Part shown: positions 46,801 through 58,694 of the stretch, piece after piece
Position numbering within the stretch: position 1 is the stretch's first letter
How the letters are laid out: every line of letters starts with the position of its first letter
Source of the DNA: Ilyonectria destructans
Lineage: Eukaryota; Ascomycota; Sordariomycetes; Hypocreales; Nectriaceae
Assembly: GCA_020740775.1 (NCBI GenBank)
Contig: JAHEWK010000018.1
Coordinates: 558,001 to 622,000 of the forward strand
Direction: 5' to 3'
DNA: 64,000 bases
The notes under the pieces: generated by a model
The model's database searches: none
What the model saw: the letters and a program-made list of their open reading frames with translations, nothing else
Told to the model about the DNA's origin: nothing
Translations under genes and position numbers: made by a program

Positions 46801-47414
46801 GGCCAGTTCCGAGTTTGGGAGGTCAAGACAGGAGAACTTTTGCGCCGGTTAAGCCACAACTTGACGTCTACAATCAATCAATTAGAAAGGTTTCAGGCAG
46901 ACCAGAAATTTTCCACAATCACAGGGCCTGCAGCTGGTTGTGTTCCGACAATCCTCGCCAACACAGAACAGCTAAGGATCGACTTAAAACGCCTCGAATT
47001 TCTTCGCGCAGATTGCGATAGATATATTGAAGCCGTATGTAGCTGCGTCTATTTCAAGTTGATAAACTGACAGACTGTTAAATAGCTCACCTTGGACCTA
47101 AGTTACGAAGTTGAGCGTCGCCTAGTATTTACTCCAGCTATGACTTCCTTTACGCTATTTGTAAGCACTATGCTATAAATTCTTTTCACTAGCCATTACT
47201 TACCTGTGGTTTCTCTTACATTCTCCAGATTCTTTCCCCAATTGCATTTGCTGCCGGTGTATCGTCCATGGGGTACAAGAATATGCCTGTGTCACTCACA
47301 TCGTTTCTAAGCCTGGTTATGATTTTTATGGTGTTAGTATGGTTGGCAGTTGGGATTATGCTGAATTGGGAGCGGATTAGGAGCATCTCTAATATCAGGG
47401 TATTTAGGCGTTAG
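43881..47414 (+). CDS. Chymotrypsin-like protease (Cys nucleophile) fused to a CorA-like membrane module
   Basis: Eight exons join in phase to 1,039 aa: 43881-45267, 45333-45799, 45857-45921, 45973-46105, 46161-46676, 46744-47034, 47086-47160 and 47229-47414. The N-terminal third shows a chymotrypsin-fold triad: His197 in ILTAAH, Asp321 in SLDYALISI, and Cys403 in NGDCGT where serine proteases have GDSG. An acidic insert (DDDDDDD near 230) lies between His and Asp. Residues 470-600 contain two similar segments (ETLEKLQSGYSAV and ETLEELQSGFSAV). The C-terminal part resembles fungal CorA-like proteins, with a helical REYFLVVLDSRLRHVKDEWR region and two final membrane helices (FILSPIAFAAGV and LSLVMIFMVLVWLAVGIML). 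It could be a membrane effector controlled by its own protease. Two separate genes remain possible, but every junction keeps phase. Confidence 0.72.
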
Positions 47415-48139
47415 GTTAGAGGGTAAGTAAAATACAACAATAATACGCTATATGGCCGGACGCACCTCTGATATTTGTTGCTTTCATTTCGGCCTTTAGA
47501 GGGAGATAGAGTTCTATAGTCACCTTAAGTTTTTCAATATTGGGCGTCGTTATGTCGGGACCTATTGGCTTATTTAATGTTATGTCTTGATTAAATTATG
47601 GGATTTCCAGTACTATTATAGAATACCAGGCACCCAGTATGAAACAACTTAAAGCTCGGATTTTTCAAGCTATAAAGTTCTTTCTAAAAATACACAGCTT
47701 TTAATTTCCTCTATTATTCTCTTAAGACTTAAAATCTTTATTATACTACTCTTATGATTACTTAAAATTTATAATTATACCCCAAAGTAAATAATTAGAA
47801 CTTAGAATAAAAAAGATATAGCTATTACTGCAGCTCATTAAGGTATTACAAAAGGTAACCAGTTAGACTAGAAACTTTAATCTATCTGAGCAAACTGTTA
47901 AATCTTGAGTAGACTGGGTATATAGTCTGTATTATTAATGCTATTATTGGTATTTCCTTTTTAACTGTTAAGCTTCTAGACCCCCCGCTGGGTATGTGTG
48001 TACTAGGGCATCCTAACCTCTTGATAACCTAAAATAAATAACAATAACCTAAAATATACAATAACAAAATCAGAACATATTGCATCTGGCTCATACTCCC
48101 CATGATACAGACTCTGAGTACCTATTCAGTGTACTGCCA
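47415..48139. repeat. AT-rich block, possible degenerated repeat
   Basis: AT-rich from about 47440 to 48110, with many TTA, TAA and TATA words and no coding signal. It is similar in character to 15107-15700. No transposon ends are recognised. Confidence 0.45.
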
Positions 48140-48553
48140 TCACTCAGCTGGGGTGCGACTATCTGGTTCGCGCGGCGCGGGGAGGTCGTAAGAATCTATT
48201 ATTGCATCCTCTACTAAAGTTAGTAAACAGTACTCAATTATGGTGAGCTAGGAAGCTCACATCATCGCTGGTGGTGGTGTCGCTGCCGATGCTGCTGTCG
48301 TTAGCGGTCGCTTCGGCGTTGACCTGAGGCTCTTGTCCAGGCTCGGCTTCAACTTCAACTTCGGTCTGAGCCTCTGTCGCTCAATTGGTTGCATGACGAC
48401 TTACTTCGATCGTGTACCGCTGAACAGAAGCGAGTTAGCATTATTGTGTCTGCGCGTGGTGAGAGTGTTTGGCGTAGATACCTTGATGTAAGGCCCACGG
48501 CGACGGGGACGGGCAGTTGTGGCGGTGACGACGGGGGTAGAGGGAGACTTCAT
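48140..48553 (-). CDS. Candidate small basic-acidic protein, model tentative
   Basis: Short exons joined at good splice sites from ATG 48553 give about 88 aa. A Thr/Arg-rich start (TARPRRRGPYIK) leads through a 15-nt exon to an acidic Glu/Ser/Asp-rich tail (EVEVEAEPGQEP, SSIGSDTTTSDD). The composition resembles the disordered N-terminus of larger fungal proteins, so it may be the truncated head of a lost gene. No domain is recognised. Confidence 0.3.
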
Positions 48554-48928
48554 CGAAATAATAACACAAGTCCTGGTGACACTGTCATCACAGGGGGTAA
48601 AGTAAACTGACCGGAAACTGCAAGGAGCGGCGCAACCGAGTGCACGAGCACTTGAGCCAGCGTTTGGAACTAAGATGCAAGACGTGTGTATGGACTATGT
48701 GTTCGTCTGCTAATCACAAAATGGGATTACATCGAGTTCAACAAGGACTGCAAAGATGGTTTCGACTGGCCCTAAACATTTTGCTCCGGGTTGTAAGTCT
48801 GTCTTCTGCGTTCCGTCCCCAGCATGCCCTTACTCTCGCAACTGGTGTAGATGGTCTGCCCTTGAAAGCATCAAGGGCTGGGTGACAACATTCCCAACAG
48901 CAACCTTCGTTACTGGTTGTTTCGTCCA
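48554..48928. other. Intergenic, nothing recognised
   Basis: About 375 bp between the tentative small gene and the 2EXR gene. No further signal is seen. Confidence 0.45.
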
Positions 48929-50155
48929 TTAGCATGTTCCATTAGTGTTAGGCAACGGACGCAAAACCCTGAAAAAGTATTCGTGGCCCACAGGGAGATT
49001 AATTGCGTTATAAAATGCTCCAGCCTCTAGCGGCTTGCACCGCCAGTACATCTTCCAAATGAAAGATAGGACGGGCACCTCAGGTTCAGGATCCATGTGG
49101 GTAAACTTGCGAGTCTGGCCATCCCACATATAGCTTTCAACGTATCTGTTCTTCCCGTCGGTGAAGATATGATGATTCTCAGGTTCGCATGGAAAATTGT
49201 TGTAGACAAAGTCGGGCGTATATCGACCATCATCCTCTCGTGAAGCTTTGTAATTGGCTGGAAGTCCCCCGCCCCGGTCGATGAGCCACATACGAGTCCA
49301 TCTCGGGATAAAACCTCTCTTCCAGGCCCAGTGAGCCCGCATAGCCACACCTCTAGGTGAAGCTTCTTCGAGGAACTTAAGAACTGACGTCGTCGTTCTG
49401 CCTAAGCCCTTGGCCCAGCTGTCGTCGAACTCCAAGGCAAGATTGATGTCGGATGCTTCAGGGAGCTGGAAGAAGGGGAGAGTTGTAAGAAAGATATCCC
49501 ATCGCATGGAGACAGATGCAGCCATGTCTTCGGGCGCAAAGCGGAGACAAATGATGTCGCGTTTAGATGACACCTTGACGTAGACGCGCTGCCCTTGGTG
49601 GTGTGCCATGATCATATCGCTGCGCTTAGAGGGCCGACTCGGGGCCTTGCGATGATGCTGGAGGCAAGTCGCCCGGGATTCCTTGCACGCAGTCAGGAGA
49701 CCAGCATCCCACAGGTAATGAAAACGGTTGGCCTCGGTCCAAAAACACGTTCTCCGGAAAGATTTCAGTACTGGCCGTGTCCACCGTCTTCTGTTGGGCG
49801 GACCACTGAAAACTTTTCCGGGCTCATGGTCATAATAGGCATGCATCATTAGTTGCAGGTGGCTCTGTCGATATCCGTCATGGTCAGTGTTGAAAAGCGA
49901 GTAGTAGTGGATTTTTGGTGTCTTGTCGGTGCAGATGGCCAATTGCCAGATCGTCCAGCGTATTTCAGGCGGCAGTTTAGAAAAGAAATGAAAATGAATC
50001 GCGAACTCTGGTCTGTCCGCCTCGCTAGCAAGAAACCTCGTCATCTTTTGGTCTTGGTGTTTCCTCTCGTCGGGGTCGGGCGTGAAAGACGCAGCGTTTA
50101 ATGTATGAGTACGGAAGACAAGTGGGCAAGGATGGCGATGTGTAACGAGGCTCAT
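48929..50155 (-). CDS. 2EXR domain protein
   Basis: A single exon of 408 aa from ATG 50155. The 2EXR signature is near residues 54-75: FHFFSKLPPEIRWTIWQLAI, which matches the family pattern of aromatic-x-x-LPxExRxxIW. The domain spreads over large families in Sordariomycete and Leotiomycete genomes and has no known biochemical role. The remainder is rich in Trp, Arg and His, without membrane helices. Length is normal for the family and the frame is intact. Confidence 0.85.
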   Translation of the reverse strand: MSLVTHRHPCPLVFRTHTLNAASFTPDPDERKHQDQKMTRFLASEADRPEFAIHFHFFSKLPPEIRWTIWQLAICTDKTPKIHYYSLFNTDHDGYRQSHLQLMMHAYYDHEPGKVFSGPPNRRRWTRPVLKSFRRTCFWTEANRFHYLWDAGLLTACKESRATCLQHHRKAPSRPSKRSDMIMAHHQGQRVYVKVSSKRDIICLRFAPEDMAASVSMRWDIFLTTLPFFQLPEASDINLALEFDDSWAKGLGRTTTSVLKFLEEASPRGVAMRAHWAWKRGFIPRWTRMWLIDRGGGLPANYKASREDDGRYTPDFVYNNFPCEPENHHIFTDGKNRYVESYMWDGQTRKFTHMDPEPEVPVLSFIWKMYWRCKPLEAGAFYNAINLPVGHEYFFRVLRPLPNTNGTC

Positions 50156-50972
50156 TTATACTCAACATATGATGAATAACCCGTGCTTGTACACTTTTTT
50201 AGATTTTCACAACAGACTTTCAAGTGGGGTGGATAGTTGCAGGGAGGCCAATGCATACTTGGTTCTTAAATACAATAATTGACGAATTTAGTCTGGGGAA
50301 TGGAAAAGGTATCATGATATCTATCTGTCCTTCGATAAGGGAACCTAATTTTTGAATTTACTGCATTTTTGTTGCGCAGGTTACAGTTGCCAAGGCCCAC
50401 GTTTGGGTTTCAAGCTGCTTTTTTCCATCTGCCGGAATCCAGTCTAGCTTTTCCGCCCCCTTCTAACCTTTATGTCTACTCAGAAATCCCACGACCCAAC
50501 CTCAAGAACGCCCTAAGATCCTCATCCTCATCCGCCCTCTCGCCCTAGCTGGCTATCATCCGCACCACCTCCACGCAACGCAAGAGCTCCTCGAACGAGG
50601 GGTCAAACGCCTCTGCGCCGATGCTGTCAACGAACTCCTGTATTGATACTCGATGTCGTGCTGGCACGAGAGGTAATCGAGTAATCCAGGTCTTGTGCTA
50701 GCATGGTCTTGTAAGGTTCGACGGATAATTAAAGTGGACATCATGAAAGTTGAAGAACTTGGATGATTGTTGGAAAGGAAGTTGGCCTCTCGACGATAGG
50801 AGGCGGCTCTCTTATATCTTATTGCTCAAAATACGGTTATTATCTTAACGTTGTTACCTACAGACTTATCCCAGTGCCTATTCTTGAACACGCCTTGCCA
50901 CCTAAGTCAAACATAGTATTATTATAGGCCGTACAACACCCAAACTTTATCCGACAGTCAGGTGTATTAATA
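50156..50972. other. Intergenic, nothing firm
   Basis: It holds the promoter of the 2EXR gene and the 3' region of the receptor gene. A short minus-strand fragment near 50556-50744 has no recognised domain. Confidence 0.45.
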
Positions 50973-52526
50973 TTATGTTTGAAGACGTTCAGGTAATGTG
51001 TCTGATACACTGGAGCCGGTCTGGCTTTTCTTGGCGTCTTCATACATTATATCGACGCTCCTTGTGCGTACAATACCATTATATGTCATGATCTCCTCCT
51101 CAGATCCCGTTGGTGATACACCTCGAATCTCGGTGTGTGCTTGCTTTCGTGACGGGTGTAGGTCACTGAGCATGTAATTGATCGAGTTGGTCTGGCGATT
51201 GCGTGACGCTTTGGTACCACCTCCATACGTTGCATTTGAGAATGCGCCATGCTGACTGCTGGCATAAGGTTGGTCACTGGATTTGCCTGAGTTGTTGCCA
51301 AATAGTTTAGGATACCAGCGACTAAAGAGCGGTCGGAGGGCGGGTACGGAGCAGGAAACGATGGCAAGATTGACCTCGACAACTGTCCAAACGTAGGCAA
51401 TGTTGTGGTGCTTGGCCTTTTTGCCTAAATATAGCAGCTGATAAATGTTGACCAGTCTTATGATGGCGACGACGGGGACACTGCGTCAAAACCGATATTA
51501 GCATTCTGATGAGTGAAGGGAGCGACTCTTCCAACTTACAGAGTGCCGACGGCGAATATTCCCAGCACCGCTACCTTTGCTCCACGAGGCATCCGAAGGC
51601 CCAGGAAAATCCAAAAAGGCAGTATAAGAATCATTACATCCATCAAAATAGTCAGGGACGATTGGATGATGTGGAAGCTGTTGTCGATGCACCTGGTGTT
51701 GGGGTCTTTCCTCAGCTCCGGGTGCCAATTCGTTTCTATCGGTACGCACTGAAACAGAGCAGCGAAAAAGATGGCGACGGCGTGAAGAACAGTGGCGATG
51801 ATCAGTCCCCAGATGGTCCGGTAAATGGTATTGTTGTGTCCTTGGAGACGCAGGAGAAAGACCAAAATAGAGCACTTGACGAAGGCCAGGACGGGATTAT
51901 AGCACAACTGCTCAAAGAAGTTCCACCAGAGACCTGCACTGGGGTCGTATTCTGGAACCTTGTCTTCCTCCCAGCCGTAGTAGTTGAGCTTGAAAACTGG
52001 TAGGGGCAAGTTTGTAAGCGCATGGCCTTGTATGGTATGAAGCGATCGAACTCGTGCTAGGATGCGTACTTACACATGAACAAAGTTGAAGACACTAGAA
52101 TAGAGGCGAACTATACCGAAATCAATTAGCACAGTGTTGGTTGAGGTGGCTGCTCTCGAATCATCAAGAGTCGTGGCGCAGCCAAGACCTTTGCGCAGTT
52201 GCTTACCAGTCCTGCCCCGCAAAGCCAATCATCTGGGGAAGAAATGTCAGCACGGAAAGCTCATGAGTAGAGACAGACGGAGTTGGGGGAAACTCCAGGT
52301 CTGATGCTACGCAGCTCCTTGGAATGGAGACAGAGGACGCACCTAATCCCACAGTACGCATCGTGAGGCGAGTGTAAATCCGGAGAGCGTAAACTACGAT
52401 CGACAGGGCCGGAAAGAAGAAGATGACGAAGAGTCCAGTCCGCTGCAGCGACGGTGTGGGGATCTTGGAAACATCGGGATAGGATCCGGGGCCGATGCTC
52501 CTCGGCCAAATTGTCGAGTCATCCAT
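50973..52526 (-). CDS. Integral membrane protein, rhodopsin-domain/PTH11-like receptor
   Basis: About five exons run from ATG 52526 to the TAA after ERLQT. The layout is seven hydrophobic helices: LFVIFFFPALSIVVYALRIYTR first, then GLDDWLCGAGL formed across an intron, LVFLLRLQG, GLIIATVLHAVAIFFAALFQC with ETNWHPE after it, SLTILMDVMILILPFWIFLGL, and two near the end. The cytosolic tail is Ser/Asn-rich. The order matches the fungal rhodopsin-domain family related to the PTH11 receptor class, which senses surface or nutrient cues in the plasma membrane. No N-terminal CFEM domain is present. Introns have GTGCGT, GTAAGC, GTAAGT and GTAAGT donors. Confidence 0.83.
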
Positions 52527-55012
52527 CCAAGAAGCACTTGAGGATCTGATGATCCGATCTCTGGCCGTTGTCGTTCAGAATAAGGTGGAACACTGTAGGC
52601 AATACCTGAACCGAAGATCTCTGGGAGCCATGGGGTTTAAGCAATCTGAACCAAGAAAACCCCAAGTTAATCATGTGCATGAGACATCCAGATGTCAGCC
52701 CCTTATTTCTCACCCTAGACGAGCATACCCTGACTCCGTCCGTGTGCTGCAGGATCTAGCATTAAACATCGACGAGGATTGTAAAACTCTCGTTACCGGA
52801 GGCGTTGATCAGCGCAGTCCTACTGTATGGGGTTTAGAGCAGGGCTAATCTGTGTCATACATGGTGTGGCATCGACCATTCGTCATCCGAACTAAAGCGC
52901 TGTCGCGATTGGAAAGCTTTTTTCTCACCCCTCGACATTTTAAGTCTCGTTTGAATCGCTAATCGAGCCATTGCCTTGTCAGAGGACACGTAAAGTCTTG
53001 CGAGTGTATATATGGGTTTCTTATAGAATGATTACATCGGTCGAAGGGACATCGTATTCGCATGCCTTGTAATACACAAGATATTACATTGCCTTCGACC
53101 TCTCAATAGTGTTCGGCCAATATTCCCAGCCTCGTACAGATGTTGAGTGGCGAGCTGTTGGAGATAAGCTAATGCTACGTTGGGCTCTATACGCGGCTTT
53201 TGACGGGAAGACCCTGACGTGTGTCAACGCTAATTGGAAAGCCCCCATTCCGTAGCCCGAGCGTTCTGTGTTAGGCGAATGGTGAGGTGAGTTACTTACT
53301 GTGTTTGCTGCCCTGCCCTGGACCTCGTCTACGCTGCTTCTTACTTACAAGGATAAAGCTAGATATTACGAACGACTATCATTTCCAATATGGGTTAGCC
53401 TTGACCGGGTGTCAAACGGCAGATGAAGTGAAGGTGAAAGATCTACAGTCGATCGCACGAATCTGGGGCTTCGGCAAAGTAGTCCCCAGCTAGCCTTAAC
53501 GATCACTACTGAATCCAACGGTTCGTCCGTTGCATCCTTGGAGCCATTTGTGGAGGCTTCCTCGTTCCCCGAATCCCAAGTACCACACCCAGGGTTATGC
53601 CGGGTTGCTGTACCCGGTAGCGCGGTTTGGGACTTTGAGGGGACTGGAAGACAGGAAAAGCCACTGCGGAGAAGCATGCGGCATTATTTTGACTGTGCGA
53701 GACAAACGAATCAGTACAGTACCCGTTTAGGCCGCTGCTTGGATACGCAAAGCAGCCATAATAACCAAACGAGCAGTGTTCCCGATTTCTGGGAGACTCC
53801 CTCCAATGCCTTGGTATTACCTTGCCGCGATGAAATAATCTCTGTGCATTTCCAAAATACCTATCTCCAAAAGATGTGAGAGTCCAGGAATCTCATGATT
53901 CCTTGAGAGCGGATGAACCTGTAACCGGCCAGCATTGAAAATACATCATCCAGGGGTCCATGTAAGGTATCCACACTCGCCCCTGTGTCTTATCCAGCTC
54001 GCGGAGTATGGATTCAGCGTCTCCCTTCGACGTTCTGATTAAACAACGCCGATGACCCCATTGAATGGTACTGTAGGGAGCCTTGGAAATCTATCTATAC
54101 GGAGATTGCAGGATGTGGTTTTCGGAGTGCAACTACGTGGAGTTTGTTGGCCGAAGTTGGCAGATGCCGGTAAGGTAATAGGAGGCTGACAGATGCCCGC
54201 ATCGTCAAGTCGTCTCCCATGAGAAACATGAAATTACCGATGCTGTGGAATAGTTCACTCGGGTTGTGCTGAAGATTACTCCGTATGGAAGGGACAAACG
54301 GGGGTCTTGAACGGGCGCAGACATCAGTTCCTGCAGGCCTTGCTCCGCTGATCTACCACCTACATACGTATGTCTCTGAGTGCACTAATGCAGCCGACTT
54401 TTTGTTTCCTCCAACCGCGTTTACTATCCACTGTTATCCAAGGATTGCAGCTTTTCGATGATCAAAGTCGTACCATTAGGTACTTGAAATGCCTTGCTGA
54501 TCAAGTCAAGCCCTACTGTGAGTCCCATGGTCTGCATGACTAGATCTGAACTTTGATTTAGTACCCTACAGTACCTGATCCAGGGGGAGACGACGGCAAT
54601 TGGAGTGCTCGTTTCACAGACTGCTGGGACATCGGTACAAGAAACCCCATGTCACGTATGCCACACCGTAATTTGCACCGTCCTCCGTAGCCCAACTCCA
54701 CGCAACTTGACGGCAGAATAAGCATAATATCCGAGTTAAAACCGCAAATTGAACAGGCCAAGATGCTTGGGGCCACTGACTCCTGCATCAAACCATCATA
54801 CCAATCGCATGGCAGAATCAGGGGCAGGGGTATTGATCCAGCTTAGCTTGGCCCCTCGTGGCACCAAGGAAGCGGATCCATGTTACCCAAGCCGCTTAGT
54901 CGGTGACCGGTTGCCGAATGAGATTCTTCCATAAATATTGTAGCTTTTCTGTAGCATTTGTCCATCTTTCGCGACAGGATCACTGATCTGCGGAAGCCCC
55001 AGCTGTCTCACA
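52527..55012. other. 2.5-kb intergenic region, no supported gene
   Basis: Several frames of 60-113 codons exist (the longest at 53538-53879), but none has a signal peptide, domain or good exon structure. The region separates two divergent genes and must contain both promoters. Confidence 0.5.
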
Positions 55013-57234
55013 ATGTTTATCCAGCGTTCGGGTTGGTTGGCTGCGGCCACATTGTCGCTCCTCCTGTGCTCCTCTAATGCTCAAACCATCACCGTCGATG
55101 GCGAAACTATCAGTATGTTGCCACCCCTCGTTACATGTAGATTGCTTCCTTTTTTTCCCTATAGAACTGTCTACTGTCAATTAGGGGATTCTCTGGTTGC
55201 TATGAGAGAGCTATTTTACTAACTAAAGTGTCTCTTGAACAGAAGCGGACGAGTCTAATGTCGCCCCAGCGGCGAATGTTTCTTCGGCGACATCTCAACA
55301 GAGCTTTGACAACGTCCAATTGACCGAGGACGTGTTGGCTAATCTCACGGATTTTAAGCTCAGCAACATTTCACTCTTCTACTTCGATGATGACTCCGTT
55401 GCCGAGAAACGGGCCGTCGATTCGAAATGCAAGACCATGCCTGGCGATCTTCTCTACCCCAACCGCATCGTTTGGAAGGTCTTGGACATTCTCAGTGGCG
55501 GGGCGTTGATTCAGACGGTGCCTCTTGGATCTGCCTGCTACGACGGCGAGCATTATGACGAGGCGAAGTGCCAATTCCTCATCAACAATTGGAACAAATC
55601 TGACACTCAGTGAGCTTCTCCTCGTTCCGTTCCCTAGGCGCTACCATACTGACGGGTCGCAATAGCGTCGTGGATCCCTCGTCAGTTATGTCCCCTCTCT
55701 TCGAGGGAGCAACTTGTGAGCCCCAGGGCGCTTCTCTCGGCAAGAATTGCACGCTTGGAGCGTTCCCTACTTACTCCCTCAACATCACCAACGTGGCCCA
55801 GATCCAGTTGGCCATCAACTTTGCCCGGAACGCGAACCTGCGTCTCGTTGTCCGCAATACTGGCCACGATTTCCTTGGCAAGAACACTGGAGAGGGCGCT
55901 CTGTCAATCTGGACGCACCATCTCAATGAAATCGAGGTCCTTCGTGATTACGAGTCCGCTGGAGGTCGATACAAGGGGCCGGCTTTCAAGGTTGGAGCTG
56001 GTGTCGTGGTTCATGAGCTCTACGAGGCTGCGGAGCGTGAAGGCTTCACCGCTGTTGGAGGCGAGTGTCGTGTAAGTGGAGACATTGGCTCCGTTCATTT
56101 ATATCCTTGTGCAAGGACTGACTCGTTCGATTCTAGACTGTCGGTGTAGCCGGTGGTTACGCGGTTGGCGGTGGTCACTCTCCTGTGACTCCCATGCATG
56201 GCCTTGCGTCAGACCAGATTCTCAGCGTTGACATCGTCACGCCCGATGGCCGCTTTATCACCGCGGATGAGACGCAAAACAAGGACCTCTTCTGGGCCCT
56301 CCGTGGTGGAGGTCCTGCCACTTGGGGTGTTGTCACCTCCATAACGGTCAAGGTCCACGAGAAGACAGTCTTCTCCGGCATGACGTTTGTAACAACCACA
56401 AAGGACATGAACATCACCGATGACACCTTCTGGAAAGCCATTGAAGCTTATTGGCGACGCTACCCTGAGTTCTCTGCTGCCAAGAGCTACGGCTACTGCC
56501 GAATGTCGGGACTCGCGGGCGGAGGCTATGCCTGGAGATGCTTGCCTTTCATGGTCCCCGGAATGAAGCTTACTGATTTCAAGAAGCTCGTCCAACCACT
56601 GCTGGATGAATGGACTGAGCTCGGTGTCGATCCCAAGGTCGAATTCTTTGAGCATGATGGTCTTTATGATGCTTGGACTCGTCACTTTCCCACCTCCGTT
56701 GTCGGTAACGCTTATGCGCGAACGGGGTCTCGTCTCTTGCCTCGCAAGAACTGGGAAGACCCAGAGCTCCTTAACAAAACGATCCAAACAGTTCGCTCAA
56801 TCGTCGAGGATGGCGCGTTCCTGGTTCACTATAACATCAACGCTGATGAGCCCGAGAACACAGCAGAGAGCTCTGTCAACCCAGCTTGGCGTGATGTCAT
56901 GATGTTCAACATCATTGGTCTGATCTGGGATAAAGACACGCCCGAGGCCGAGGTTGCTGCCCTTCACGAGAAGCTCACCAACGACCTCGTCCAGAGGATG
57001 AAGGATATCAGCCCTGGTGCTGGCGCCTACCTTAACGAAGCTGACGTGATGGACCCCGAGTTTGCTCAGTCTTTCTTTGGATCCAACTACGCACGCCTGT
57101 CCCAGATCAAGAAAACGATTGACCCCAAGAATGTCTTCTGGGCTCCGACTGCTGTGGGTAGCGAGAACCTGTATATTACTGGCCAGGAAGACTATGTGAC
57201 AAAGCAGACAGGCCGCCTTTGTTACAAGAACTGA
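55013..57234 (+). CDS. Secreted FAD-linked oxidase (FAD_binding_4 plus BBE)
   Basis: Four exons, 55013-55112, 55243-55609, 55666-56071 and 56137-57234, join in phase to 656 aa. A signal peptide ([20 protein letters not shown]) precedes an approximately 150-aa N-terminal extension. The PCMH-type FAD-binding domain follows: [14 protein letters not shown] contains the His that usually binds FAD covalently, then [14 protein letters not shown], and [14 protein letters not shown] with the conserved Gly-rich turn. The C-terminal berberine-bridge segment ([19 protein letters not shown]) is complete. Such secreted fungal oxidases, some described as isoamyl-alcohol-oxidase-like, oxidise alcohols, sugars or secondary metabolites with O2. 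Substrate is unknown. Confidence 0.92.
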
Positions 57235-58244
57235 GTGTCACAGCCTATACACAGCTACTAGGCAGTGTAGTGCACTGCAATGCCAGCCTCTGATAACTGT
57301 AATGATAGATGTTAGATTGATACCGGATTTACGTAATATTCTGATGTACCGATATTTTGACTTGGCCAGGGGAGGTGAGATTGAACTGGAAGCCCGCAAG
57401 GACAAGAGTGGTTAAAGGCATCCCAGATCAATACAACCACTGGACTGAGGATCCACAACCGATTTAACAGTCAACCCTTGAATTGAATGTGGCGTACCGT
57501 ATCCAACACTAGACTCTGATAACTGTAATAATAGCACCTTGCATGGCTGCAACCATAAGCCTTTTTAGAGGTTGTAGAAAGTGATATCGGTCAAGGAAAA
57601 TAAATTCTAATAGATCTTAGTCGAAAAGTGTGATAATTAAATTTATTTCAATTTTTATGCAAGGGCGGAGATGTATGTTCTTGGTGGGAGATGCTATTAG
57701 TGCAGACAGGGTCGGAGAAGGACAGCAGATGAGATCCCACATGGATCATCAGGGAAGATGTGGCTAAGTACTTACCAGAGGGAGGATTAGACAGGCTCGA
57801 GGACATAACGCAGCCTATAGTATAATATCCTCTCCGGAAAGTGTTCAACAATGTAGTCTTTCCTCCAGTTCCAAGCTGCCCCAATAGGGCTTTTTCTGGA
57901 CAAAGGAGGCCATTCAAAAACCTGGATGACTCTCCGCCATCTCTGCGAGCGTCGCAGCGGCGTCGTGACTGGGGGCAACATCCTGCATACAGAATTATCT
58001 TATATTCTATGGATAGACAAAGCTAGTCGTCCATGGCGGGCATGATATATTTAGAATAGGTGTCCAGGTTAATAAAGCCACAATCATCCCCGCCAAAGCA
58101 TCCCCGGTCCTTGCCAAGAAACCCTAGCGCATCTCTCGCCTCAGCCGCCAGATATTCACATCCCAAATGAGCTAATAATGCAAGGCGTCACCAGTACCAA
58201 GCCCATTCGGGCCTGTTTATAGTGCGACACACATAGCCTAGTAG
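57235..58244. other. Intergenic with a P-loop-like fragment
   Basis: A minus-strand frame at 57648-57917 contains LLGQLGTGGKTTLLNTF, which fits a Walker A pattern, but it has no ATG at its start and no partner motif. It may be a relic of a STAND-type NTPase or chance. A 21-bp word (CTCTGATAACTGTAAT and onward) recurs near 57290 and 57512. Confidence 0.4.
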
Positions 58245-58694
58245 TTGAACCATGACCAGTGTTTGTCGACGCTCAGGGTGTGGATAGACGACTGCAGCGA
58301 TAACCACATAAAATGCAGGTGTTCCCAGTACACGCCGAAGAGGCTCCTAGATGTTGGTTTGTTAGGCGGAGACTATATTAGACTTGTTGAACCTGAATCA
58401 GAGGATAAATGCCATTATATGACAATGAACTATCGCCCAGGGCTTGATCAAATGACGGCCACAGTGGACAGTATTGAGGCTATCAGGAGGGGCATGCCCC
58501 TTGCAGAGCTGGCACGCAAATTCCTTGATGCTGTCACTAGCACTCGGTATCTAAGACAGCACTACTCCTGAACAGATGCGCTGTGCATCATACGGGGAGA
58601 TGACGACGGTTGGGCAATGCAATCTGTAAAGATGGCGTTGATTGAGTCAAATTCCTTACCATCGCAGCTTCCTCAATACAACGCGACAGAATGA
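58245..58694 (+). pseudogene. HET-domain gene remnant
   Basis: The frame reads as the start of a heterokaryon-incompatibility (HET) protein: a lead segment (LRVWIDDCSDNHIKC, RLLDVG, IRLVEP), a degraded first block (MTMNYRPGLDQMTAT for the usual SYxWG...TT), a second block (GMPLAELARKFLDAVTSTRYL), then YS-stop-TDALCIIRGDDDGW. In the family this is Y-[LI]-W-I-D-[AS]-L-C-I-I, so the TGA at 58569-58571 stands where the conserved Trp (TGG) belongs. The frame ends at 58694 and the rest of the domain is missing. HET domains trigger allorecognition cell death. This copy should be inactive. Confidence 0.82.

Noticed and set aside
53538..53879. 113-codon plus-strand frame
   Set aside because: No domain, signal peptide or exon partner; such frames occur by chance in a region of this length.
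57648..57917. Walker A-like GQLGTGGKTTLL on the minus strand
   Set aside because: There is no ATG, Walker B or partner exon. It may be a STAND relic, but one short motif is not enough.
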